From Erythrobasidium yunnanense (Eukaryota > Basidiomycota > Cystobasidiomycetes > Erythrobasidiales > Erythrobasidiaceae): a stretch of 64,000 nt of DNA. Both the position numbers and the translations under genes were made by a program. A model generated the notes under the pieces. The model ran no database searches, was not told the origin of the DNA, and was given only the letters and a program-made list of their open reading frames with translations. The DNA is taken from assembly GCA_001600175.1 (NCBI GenBank), contig BCJC01000003.1, positions 2,046,001 to 2,110,000 of the forward strand, read 5' to 3'. Shown here piece after piece: positions 10,919 through 21,049 of this stretch; the first letter of the stretch is position 1; every line of letters begins with the position of its first letter.

Positions 10919-13900
10919 ATGGCATTCATAAATCAAGTCAACGATGGTGCTCACCGTGCCTATCACATTGGCGCTCTACAGCTGGCTGGTCCAGTGGACT
11001 TTGCGACCATCGGGCAAGTCGACACCTGCAACGACAGACTGCGAAACCAGCTTCGAAGGGAATTCGCTACCGACATTGCTGCTTCTGAACGCCGCCAAAC
11101 AGCTGCTATCGCTGCTGCTCTTCCTGCTGCTGTTGCTCCTCCGGCTCCAGTCGTCGCTCCAGCTGAGCCCCATCCGGACTTTCGAGCTCTCCATGATGGA
11201 ACTGTCGGTTTCGCACGTCGTATATGCGTCGAAAGGCTAGCTGAATCGTGTACGCTACAGCGCCGAGAAGTGCGCAAGCTTGCTGAGAATGTAGAGGGTG
11301 TCGATAGATGCACGAGAGTACGACTTGAAATGCCAAACTTGATTTTTAACAAGGAAAGCAGATAGCTAATCATGTCTTGTATGTACACAGGAACTGATTG
11401 GTATCAACCAGGTGCGCCCACACTTTGAAACGACTTGGCCGGGTTCCCCAGCTGGGACCAGGTTGCTGTTGAAAAGTACAAAACGCTGACGAGATTCGCT
11501 TCTATGCTTACAGAACGTCATTCCACAGCTGAATGAAAACGGTACTCAGCTGCACAAGGCACTCAATGCGATTCTGGCCATCCAGAAGAGACTCGACGTA
11601 ACGGAGGAGCGCAATCGTCAGCAGCACGAAAGCCAGCTATACACCCTTCGTATGGCACGCGAGCTCGAGGCTAGGCTAGACGTTGAAGCGGTAAGGCAGT
11701 CTCTTGCTGTTTCAAGACTTTGGCTGACTGCTTTGATGCTTTGTTGCAGGCCAAAGTCTCAGCTCTCGAAAGCGACAAGCAGGAGGTATGCTGGGTCTTG
11801 TCATTGATGTGGTGACTTGATTGAGAGCTGCTTTTGATATATCCGACAGCTCCTCACCCGTGTCGAAGTCCTGGAGAAGCAGGCTAGCGAGCAGCAGCAG
11901 AAGTCCAAGGAGATGGCGGAGACTTGTCGGCTTCTGGAGAAGATGCTGGCTGCATGCCATGGCACATTTGCGACATGGGAAGATCTGCGCGATATGGCCT
12001 TCGCAGTCATGGAGCAGATCGACCTGGCGGGCTACAGGACCGACGAGCGCTTCGCCGAGGTCTCGAACAAGGCGATGAGTCTGGCGCGTGTGCGTCAAGT
12101 GCATTTTCTGGATCGATATGCTGCGATTCCACTGATGAGGATGTTTGTTTTGTTCTTGCAGGCCGTGACAGTCAGGCTGGACGCCATGTCTGACAAGTTC
12201 GACAACCTGGCCATATCGTCCTGCGACATGGGCTACGTTGAGAGCAGGTTGATCGAGGTCCAGCAGTCGCTGCGGGCAGAAGTCCTTGCTCTTGACGTAG
12301 TTCGTGGAGCGGAGACGCATAGTGTTGTCGGTACTGTCATCGCTGCACAATCTGGCCATCTGGAGAAGGCTATCGTCAATACGGCTGATCTGGTACAGCT
12401 GTACAAGAACCAATCAGGTCAGCAAGAGTTACTCGACACGATCAGAGAAGATCTCGCCGACAGCATATCGAGCTCCGTCGACAATGCTCTGCAGATCATC
12501 TCCATCAGCACCAAAGTCGAGGACCTCGACATCCGCGGCGTATGGACTGATCAGCATGCAGCGGTCCAGTCCCTTGCGATCGAAGGGCTCGTCGAAACCC
12601 AAGCGCAGGCGGCGAAATTGACCGGTGACTTGCTGTCTGCAATCGGCAAGAGCGACCGAGAGATCCGACGTACTCGTACCAGAGTTGGCGATGGCGAATC
12701 AAGGCTCGACAACTTGGCGACGATATGTCCGGATCCCTCGGTCATCGCAGACCTGCATAGCGAGATCAAGAGTCTGACTCACGTCAGCGACATCGTCGTC
12801 GACCGAGTCGCTGCTCACCACGACGCCCTCGCAGAGCGAGCTACCGACGTCGACTTCCTTTCCAACCAATTGGAGGTGCTGGCTATCGATGCTGCATCTG
12901 AAGTCAGCTTGGGCGAGGTACGAGGCAATGTAAACTTGCTCACCAAGCATGCGAAAGACATCTCGCGAAGACTAGGTGTCGGCCTCGGGAAGATCAAGCA
13001 GATTTCCCATCTGGCCAAGACCTCCCAGATCACCTTCTCTGCTGGTATCACTAGCCTGTGGGACTACTGCAGAGCATTGAGGACCGTCAACATGGAGCAG
13101 TGGAGGCAGATTGACGAGACGGTGAACAGCATGTGCCATACGCAGAGGAGAGTGCTGACATTGGAGAACACTGTCGCTGCTGGCGGACAAGGTGAGTCGC
13201 TGTCTTGCCCAATCCCAGTGTTGGTCCGTATTGAGCCGGGATGATTTAGCTGGCAATGATGCGGATGCTCCTAATCAGGTTGCAGACGAGGAGCCGGTCC
13301 CTAATCTGGATGAAGGAGAAGGTGACGAGGAGCAGCCTCAGCAGCAGCAACAGCAACACCAGAATGTCGAAGATGTCGGCCAAGAGGAAGCGCATCAGAA
13401 CGATGGACACCAGCCTGCAGACGGAGCAGAAGGACAAGGTCAGATGGTCGACTATCAGCCAGCCGAGTTCGACTTTGAAGCTGACCAAGGCGGATTGGGC
13501 GGAAACGACGTCGACATGGCTCAAGCTGGTGGTTCGCCAAAAGCAAGTCGGGCACCCAGTCAGGGAGAGGAAGAAGCCAGAACCCTTCTTCAGCTCGGTC
13601 AAGAAGGCCGCAAGCGAGCTCTCTCGAGTACCGGTCCGGTCGAGCCAGAGGGAGACCAGCCAAAGAGAACAAAGGTAGAGGAGGATGACGATGATGACGA
13701 AGAAGAAGAAGAAGATCAAGAAGACCAGACTATTCCCCTTCCTGCTCAACGTGAGTCCTCTCCACTCTCCAGTCCTCCTTCTTCTCCCAGACCAGCAGCA
13801 TCAGCAGCCCAACCTCTACGCAACTCTTCTCCTACTCATTCCGACGATAGCGAAGCAGATGAGCAACCAGCTCCAACTATGCAAGATGTAGCGAATGGTT

Positions 13901-14301
13901 TCGAGGCTTGGACTACTGCGATGGGTGGAGATGCAAGCGACTTCTGGAATATCAGAGCGGTCTGGCCCGGCCCAGATAATACCGAGTCTCCAATTCAGAA
14001 GCTCACGGGATGGCTTGTCATCCTGAGAGAACTGATGGGCGCCAATAAAAAGCTCTTCATGGATGCCGCAGGTAAAGGCTTTATTATCCAGCATGGTGAC
14101 CTGATCAAGGCTCTTGCGGTCGCTGCGCACGAGGAGCAGAACATGAAGAGCCTGTCGCAGGTCGAGGAAACCGCCTTTCCTATGCTGGCGTCTTTCATCG
14201 ATGCCTTGTGCCAGCTCAATCAAGGGATCACGAGGCAGTGGAGATTCAATACGGATGCGATGCGAGGTACGGCCAGAGTATTGAGATATAAGAAGCGATG
14301 A
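10919..14301 (+). CDS. Orphan coiled-coil protein with acidic C-terminal region, 984 residues
   Basis: Seven exons: 10919-11317, 11391-11411, 11514-11690, 11750-11785, 11850-12089, 12162-13191, 13250-14301; total 984 residues. Exon 2 is only 21 nt (ELIGINQ). Intron 12090-12161 is 72 nt and stop-free. Residues ~60-90 are Ala/Pro-rich. About 140-640 is heptad-like helix with Leu/Ile/Val spacing and repeated D/E-S/A-R patterns, so probably a long coiled coil. From ~650 there is a Gln/Glu/Asp-rich disordered stretch with a putative nuclear signal (PKRTKVEEDDDD, ~790). The last ~140 residues look globular (MQDVANGFEAWTTAM, then a basic end). No known family recognised. The gene is the main passenger of a ~6.7 kb tandem duplication; the second copy (18090-20984) is decayed, while this one is intact. 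Confidence 0.75.
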
Positions 14302-14423
14302 GTGGAAGTCGGTGCGTTATGGAGAATCGATCGCTTCTTGATGCGGAAGAGGGTGCAGCTAATGGGAGAAGGAGAATGGCTATGATGGAAGTCTGCTGTA
14401 TTTGTACGAGATCTTGATGCTTG

Positions 14424-14909
14424 ATGTCGTTATGCGAAGTTCGCGACAATATAAAGCCTGCACACTCGTGCCCCCTTCCGGAAATTCGGTACCAAGTTGA
14501 AAGTGTTGACCCAGAGGAGACCAAGAAATATTGCCAACAGCTTCACCGCAGCGCTGCAGCATGGAAGTTGATACACTCTTTCTTAACCCAGCTGAAAGGC
14601 TGCAGCAGCTGCGACTCTTTGCCCATCCTTCTAGTCCTGCCACACCTAGAGCGCTTCTCCGTTCCGCGGGCAGACTTCGCTGTTGACAGCGACTATGTCA
14701 CCCAGCCTTTTTCACTGTTCCTAGCCGTAGAAGGCAAAACTCAGAGGCCAGTCCATCGAAGATCACAGATACCTAGATGTCGAGCAGCCGAGATCCTGCC
14801 ATGTGCCTCACGAAGCCAGTACTTGGCGGCGCTAGCCTGCCTAGACATTGTATTTCCAGCATTTCCGAGGTTGAGAAGTCGCAGCGATCCATTCAGAGTT
14901 GAAGTGTAG
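14424..14909 (+). CDS. Possible small gene in the duplicated unit, 161 residues
   Basis: Open frame of 161 codons starting at an ATG 122 bp after the stop of the coiled-coil gene. Product unrecognised, with hydrophobic stretches in its middle (HSFLTQL, ILLVLP, PFSLFLAVEG). The matching region of the second unit (about 21130-21410) is roughly 95% identical over the first ~165 bp. Several differences there are silent in this frame (gca/gcg, ttg/ctg, tta/ctg, caa/cag). The second copy carries stops. That pattern hints at past coding constraint, but the sample is small and the same DNA could instead be a conserved 3' region. Low confidence. Confidence 0.3.
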   Translation: MSLCEVRDNIKPAHSCPLPEIRYQVESVDPEETKKYCQQLHRSAAAWKLIHSFLTQLKGCSSCDSLPILLVLPHLERFSVPRADFAVDSDYVTQPFSLFLAVEGKTQRPVHRRSQIPRCRAAEILPCASRSQYLAALACLDIVFPAFPRLRSRSDPFRVEV

Positions 14910-17090
14910 GTGTAGATGGGCGGAGGACGCGGCTAAGCCAGAGGTAGCCTGGGCGGACAGTAGGAAACGGCAGAAGATGACCCAGTCTTGGAGAAGCGTA
15001 ATATGAGACGGAAGAAGTAGGGAGCGATGTCGTACGGGGCGTTGCGATGAAGAAATGCCAATTTAGCCGTTTGAGTGACAATATAGTCAGAGAAGCTTTC
15101 CGGGGTGAAGAAGGTATCCAGACCTTGGAGTAACGTGTATGCTGCATGGTGGAATGTAGAAGAAGGCCGTGCCTGCTCAAATGGTCGAACGAAGCCATTT
15201 CTTGCACCAGAAACCGCTGGTATGGAGAGAAGAGGCGACCGGGCGCGCTGCGTCGGGCATTTCCAGGTTGGTAAGGGTCTTCTCCAATGCTGAGAGCCGT
15301 CTCTTCGGCTGTTTGGTGTTGACGAGCCGCTGATAATGGAGGGCTGGGGAAAGCTGGGCTGACTTCCTGTTCCAGCGCCTTCGATGGCACGCCGAAGTAG
15401 CCAGACCTTGGAGGACCTGTACGTGAAGTGATTCAGCGATATTCCAAGCCGCGGTATAACTCCCCCTTCGAAATATGCGAAAACTGACAAAAACCGACAA
15501 ACACGCTAGGTTGAGTCCCAAGCGTACGTTCAAGCTGCCTGAGCCTTGGAGAGACGATCTATTAGAGAGATAAGAAGGTTGATTAGCCAAGAATGTAGCT
15601 ACTGAAGCCATGGCGAGGTACCTTAGCTCAGATCGTAGGCGTGTGAAGCAGGATCAGGACTGAAAGTATCGCGTCTTGCTTGCGTGGTGGTCTTCCAAGA
15701 CCTGGTTCGTCCTGCAGGCGCCGTTACACGTTGCCAGGGAGCTTGGCAAGAACCAGCCCGAATTTACTGCCTGGCGGAAAGATCATGTCGAGGCGGCCAG
15801 GATGGGTATCCAGACCTTGAAGAGCGTGGTTAGAACACTGAAAACAGTCGTCTTGGCCGAGCCAGCTCGAGTCGCCTCACTAAAATATGCCAGATTTCGG
15901 CCAGAAGTAAAGCCAGCAGGCGGAGGAAGCCGAATGGACGTCCGGCGAATTGACCATAGAGAATAAAGACTGTGTCTCCAAGGTTGGGATTCGAAAGCGG
16001 AAAGACTTTCCCAACATCTTGGTGGATATGACAAAATAGGCTGAAAAGGCAAATCTCGTAAGCAGTGGCTCAGACAACGGTGAGATGGTTGTCATACCCC
16101 ATTTCTGTATCGTCTCCAAGGCTGGGAGTCGATAACGAATCCGTGATGACTTTGCGAGGGGCGCGAGCTCTGCAAGTGGAGGAGGACGACGACATCAGCG
16201 GAAGCGACCCCGAAGATCATAGAAGGGGGAGATCCAGACCTTGGAGCTACTTCGTACGAGTCCAAAATTAGCAGCCTATGCGAGCTTCAGAGCGAGCGCG
16301 CTGAAGTATATCGATTCTTGGGAGCGAGGTCGAACCAGTAGCTAGCGAAATGTATCTCGAGGTCCAAGGATGGCTTGCATCGCTTCATGATGCTGTGTTC
16401 CAAGGCTCAGATGCGTCGTATCGGCCGAATTGTCGCAGAGGCAGCTATTCGGCTTGCGGTGACGAGAAGAGACCAGGTAGTCGGTCGAGTGCAGCGAAAG
16501 TGCCAGTTGGAGGATACCGAGCCTTGGAGGAGGGACTTGACTGTTCATAAATAAAGAAGAAGTCAGCTTTGATGCCCATTGCGCGAAATGTCAGACATTC
16601 TGGGTCGGCGAACACTTACCGACAAGCCAAGAAGGAGAGATACCCGGCTGAGAGCAAGCGTTCTAACATCAGTGTATGCTCCTCCAAGGCTGAGAATCCA
16701 CTAGAGGGTAGCTCACCTCGTTCTACAGTCCATCTTCATGCTTGGGCTGCCAAACATGGGAGCTTTGCCTTTCCTTTAAGCTGCGGCTGCACCGATGATC
16801 TGTATACACACGTCAGCCTGTCAAGCATCAGTGCGAACCATCAGCTGCCAGAGAAGCTGCCGTCTTCCTTGCTTTATGGCTGCTCGAGTTGGGCGAGCTT
16901 CTATGGACTTGGTCAAGCTGGGCTCTGCTGGGCGAGAGAAGTGGAAGAAGTGGTGCAGTACACTGCTGGGTTAGCGCTGAAGCTGCCGGGTCGATACTGC
17001 AGGCAGTCTGTAGGGATCTCGGTAGAAGCTTCGTTCTTCTGTCGACTAGGCGGCCAGTTCGCAGGAGGATGAGCAGGCATTATTTACAGC
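14910..17090 (-). other. Octamer-array zone, unit 1; possible minus-strand transcript
   Basis: No convincing protein gene. Two facing octamers, CCTTGGAG and CTCCAAGG (or one-base variants), recur at 14986, 15123, 15282, 15406, 15544, 15692, 15815, 15976, 16114, 16239, 16398, 16522 and 16682, spaced about 115-175 bp. Minus-strand intron candidates have canonical ends in this unit or its partner: 16619-16541 (GTAAGT..GAACAG), 16097-16039 (GTATGA..TTTTCAG) and 15488-15417 (GTCAGT here, GTGAGT in unit 2). Hydrophobic translated pieces occur on the minus strand (for example LLALLLAEIW), but no long frame survives. It may be a decayed multi-exon membrane-protein gene, a spliced non-coding RNA, or a structured repeat. 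Confidence 0.5.
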
Positions 17091-17097
17091 CTACTGG

Positions 17098-17463
17098 ATG
17101 GTGCTGAACATCGAAGCACAGCTCCAAAACGTCAAGCGCGCCAAAAAGCTTGAGATCTTTCTTCGTTGTTCCAAGGTCGCCTTCTTCACAGCGACATACA
17201 TTGAGCCAGGTCTGCCCGATGTGCGATTGATGGCTGTCAAGACGAGCTGCTTGTATGTGATTCGGAGTGATGAGTGTCGTCGGAGCATGTGTCGTGCAGG
17301 CAAGCCTTTCGAGTCGATCTTTCTGTGCGAGCTTCAGGCGGTCCAGGCTTTCTACGCCAAGCTTGACGCTTCAATTGCTTATCTTGTCGATGCTAGCTTG
17401 CTGTACAGCTTTCGAGGTCTCGCGAACGAGTTGTATGCAAGCAGAGCTGTAAACATCACGTGA
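17098..17463 (+). pseudogene. Truncated copy of the Cys-rich 3' end of the 8.6-10.7 kb gene
   Basis: The translation from 17098 keeps the parent's order (NVKRA, then SKVAFFTATYI) and then diverges: the parent's CPMCGIDTC region reads differently here after small indels, and KCSC is lost. It lacks the first ~540 codons of the parent. It marks the left end of duplication unit 2, so the breakpoint lay inside the parent coding region. Unlikely to be functional. Confidence 0.75.
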
Positions 17464-17606
17464 AAAAGGTCAGAGTCGTCGGGTGCTGGTCATCTCTGAG
17501 AAACCCCTGAGCTGACGAGCTCCTTGTATATGCATGGTCATTAGTCGTTGTTGTATGTCTGCTTGATACCACCTGCAATCCCTTTGCGCAAAAAGCTGGC
17601 TCCAAG

Positions 17607-18069
17607 ATGTCAAGCAATACGGCCAGCAGTGGTAACTCATCAGTCACAAGCGGCAGTAGCGACAGCACCCAGAGCGTGCAAGCAGCGCCATCCAAAGCCG
17701 ATGCAGAGCGTATTGCAGCATACGAGGCGAAGCTGGTCAATGCTTGTGCAGCCGCAAGAGCTGCCAGTAAGCCAGACTTCAAGGCTCTACTGGCAGCTCG
17801 AAAGCCAGTCCGTCGCTTCTCTTCTCTCGCGCAATCGATTGCATTGTACAACAAAGGCTGACTGATCGCTGTCTTCTCCTCCTGCTTCATCTGTGCGCTT
17901 GCGCTTGCCGCTGTCCTTCCAGCTTCCGAGGCCTGCAGATCAGACCCTCGAGTCCGAGCCTTTCCTGCTCCCCAACGATGAAGGCTGGGCAGAGAGCGTG
18001 CTCGCTGAAGCAAGGCGAGGTGGAAAAGACGCTTCTCCCACAAGCAGCGCCGGAAGTGCCGCCAGCTAG
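17607..18069 (+). CDS. Possible small Ser/Ala-rich gene in the unit-2-specific segment
   Basis: An 84-codon frame from ATG 17607 (Ser/Thr/Asn-rich start, then Ala/Lys-rich helix with KPDFKALLAARK) is followed, beyond a pyrimidine-rich CTTCCAG acceptor near 17920, by an open stretch ending near 18069. The exact join is uncertain: TT|GTACAAC at 17846 is one donor, but it puts the downstream frame past 18069. This segment has no counterpart in unit 1, where exon 1 of the coiled-coil gene lies. The shared intron just after it (from ~18090) is well conserved between units. It could be a replacement first exon of the decayed copy or a separate gene. Confidence 0.25.
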
Positions 18070-18089
18070 GTATCAATGTAAGCCGGAAG

Positions 18090-20984
18090 AGAGGTCTCTT
18101 GTCAATGCCAAACCTGATTTTTAAGAAGGAAAGCAAGCAGCTAATCATGTCTTGTATGCTATACAGGATCTCATGGTATCAATCAGGTGCGCCTACACTT
18201 TGAAACGTCTTGGCCGGGTTCCCCAGCTGGGACCAGGTTATTGCAGGAAAAGTAAATCAACTCGAGCTGATTCGCTCTTTGCTTTTATCTACTTCAGAAG
18301 GCAAGCCTCCCAATAAGAGCACCTCATCAGCTGCTGGACTGGCCTCTTGTGTTCTGCAATTTAGATTAGACTCCTCTGTAGAGGCACCTGTTTTGGACCA
18401 ACAACAGTGTAGCAATAAAATACCATACATTCATCGCAAGAGCTCGCGAGAAAAGCGAAATATTGCCGCTGTCGAGTCGTCTCTTGCTTCAGACGGGGAT
18501 GGTCGGTTGCGCAGATGGGCGAAAGTTTGCATCTCGAGAGCCGGCAATGGCTGATGCCGACGACGAGCATGATGATGGAGTGATTTGAGGGCTTGATACC
18601 GACAAAACTCTGCACGTATCGATGCTTGGAGAAGCTTGGCGTATGGATGTAGCTGCAGAGTCTTTTTCGCAAACCAGAGATGCGAACCGCTGCTGACTGA
18701 AATGCAAGTGACTGCATTTGCGATGCTGAGGACGACTTGAGCGAGTGTCTGAGCGTATTTTTTTCAGCTGACGGTATGCGGGTCATGAGCCAAGCGGCGA
18801 CAAGGGCAGTTCGAGCAGGGCGACTGGCAGTGAGCGTCGATATATCTTGATCTATGATCGATTCCAATGATGGTCGAATCGTGCATAGGCCTTGAACATC
18901 TCGACTGCATGTCTTGCCAAATTCGACATCTTGGCTGTATCGTCCTGCGACATGGGCTACGTTGAGAGCAGGTTGATCGAGGTCCAGCAGTCGTTGCGGA
19001 CAGAGATCATTGCTCTTGACGCAGTCCGTGACGAGGAAGCGCATAGTATTGTTGAGACCGTCATAGCTGCCCATGTTGACCAAATGAAGGAGTTGTCGTC
19101 AAGTCGGCTGATCTTGTAGGTGGAACTGTACAAGGATCAAGCAAGTCAGCGATAGTCACTCGTCATCGTCAGAGAAAAGTGTCGCGGAGAGCATATAGAG
19201 CTCGGTCGACAATGCTCTGCAAACGAGTTCATTCAGCATCAGAGTCGAGGATCTTGACAACCGAGGCCGATGGACTGACCAGTATGCAGCTTTCCAGTCC
19301 TTTGAGAAAGAGGGTCCCGTAGAAGGACAAGCGGAGGCCTCGAATCTTGGCAGCCAAATGCTGTCTGCAATTGACGAGAAGCACCGGGTTATCAAGAGGC
19401 TGCGTCCAGAGATCCATGATTACTGATAAGGCTCGATAGTCTAGCGCCCACTTCTCCAGATCTGTCGGTCGCTGCAGAGCCATTGGCGAGATAAGGGGTC
19501 TGACCAAAGTCGGCGATATCGTTGTTGACTAAGTCGCAGGCCATACCGATGCCCTCGCAGAGCGAGCTACCGATGTCGACTTCCTTTCCTCGCCATTGGA
19601 GGTGTTGGCTGTCGATGCTGCATCTGAAGTCAGCTTGGGCGAGGTGCGAGGCAATGTAAACTTCCTCACCGAGCATCTTCAAGACGTCTCGCGCAGACTG
19701 GGTGTCGATCTTGGGGAGATCCGGCAGGTTTCCCACCCGGCCAAGACCTCCCAAACTTCTCTCTCCACCGGTATCGCTAGCCTTTGAGAATGTTGCAGAG
19801 TCTTGATGACCGTGCATCAGCACCAGTGGAAAGATAGCCATGGTGTCGTTCGAGGACGTATGCAGAGGAGCTGCCTTTGACCGAGTCCATTGGCGCTGCA
19901 ACGATCGGAGCCGAGTATCGGCTTGATGACCCAGATGGATCCAGTATGCATTGATAAGGGCTAATTCAGATGACGATGTTGACGATATCTCTATAAGATG
20001 CTGCTGCTGACGAATTGGTTCAGGTGGTGGGTGCCAGAGGTGACGTGAGAGCCCAAAGTGGATGCAAAAGTGAAAGGTACGGTGAGGGAATGCGAAGACG
20101 ATAGAACCAGCTTGAAGAAGGTACAGAGGGACAAGGACTTACAGCCAGCCGAGTTCGACTTTGAAGCTGCCCACGGCGCATGGGATGGAAACGATGTTGA
20201 CATGGCTCAAGCTGGTGGCTCGCCAAGAGCAAGTCGAGCACCCAGCCAGGGAGAGGAAGAAGCCAGAACCCTTCTTCAGCTCGCTCAAGAAGGCTGGAAG
20301 CGAGCTCTCTCGAATGCCGGTCCAGTCGAGCCAGGAGGGAGATCAGCCAAAGAGAAAAGGTGGAGGAGACGACCAAGTTCATGATGAAGAAGGTGAATAG
20401 GACAAGACCGTTCCTGCTTCACAGCCTTGGTCTCCGCTGCCAGTTCCTCTTTCCAACCCCGGTACTCCAGAAAGTCAACAGCAGCCCATCCTTCTCTTAA
20501 CTCTGCACCTTCTCCGACTCCTTCCCATCATAGCGATGCATCCGAGTAACCAGCCCATACTATTCAAGAGGTAGCGGATGATCTCGATGCCTGGAATGCC
20601 GTGATGGGTGAAGATGAAAGCGACTTCTGAAATGTCAGAGCGGTCTGACACGGCCCAAGTAATACCGAGTCTCCAATCTAGAAGCTCACAGGATGTCTTG
20701 TCACCCTCAGAGAGTTGATGGGCGGCAATAAAAAGCTCTTCAAGGTTGCCGCAGGTGGATGCCTTTTGAGCCAGCATGATGACCTGATCAAAGCTCTTGC
20801 GGTCGCTGCGCATGAGGAGCACAGCATGAAGAGCTTGTCCCAGATCCAAGTAACCGCATATCATATGCTGGCTGTTCTCATCTCTGCCTTGCGCGGTCTC
20901 TATCCAGGGAAAACGAAGGCGTGGATATTCGATACGGACAGGATGGGAGGGACTGCCAGAGTGCTGAGGTACCAGAAGCGATGA
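18090..20984 (+). pseudogene. Decayed copy of the coiled-coil orphan gene
   Basis: Scattered open stretches match the parent: 18910-19119 (ISSCDMGYVESRLIEVQQSL-like), 19550-19787 (ATDVDFLSNQLEV-like), 20140-20400 (PAEFDFEA to the SRAPSQGEEEART region) and 20715-20984 (the C-terminal globular part ending ARVLRYQKR). Between them the frame is broken by stops and indels, and the acidic run is shortened. Splice-site sequences of the first parental introns are still recognisable (CTATACAG near 18165, ATCAG|GTGCGCC near 18187). I see no way to read it as one protein, so it is probably non-functional. Confidence 0.82.
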
Positions 20985-21049
20985 ATGAAGGTGACACGGG
21001 AGATACCGACTTCTTGCTTTGGGAGACATCGAAGCTGCCGCAAAGGTAC

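Larger units (their letters stand above)
10255..17090 (+). repeat. Tandem duplication, unit 1 (~6.8 kb)
   Basis: Left unit of a head-to-tail tandem duplication. It begins inside the coding region of the 8.6-10.7 kb gene, contains the whole coiled-coil gene, the candidate gene at 14.4 kb and the octamer zone. Matching landmarks in unit 2 sit 6.68-6.82 kb further right: Cys-region 10340/17160, ATCAACCAG-GTGCGCC 11400/18180, GACATGGGCTACGTTGAG 12228/18950, AGCCGAGTTCGACTTTGAAG 13460/20145, 14500/21180, 15123/21793, 16682/23354. Identity by eye is about 80-95% in the matched stretches, so the duplication is not recent. Confidence 0.88.

Noticed and set aside
18361-19083. 240-codon minus-strand open frame
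   Set aside because: Half of it is antisense to the decayed gene copy; no partner in unit 1 and no recognisable domain.
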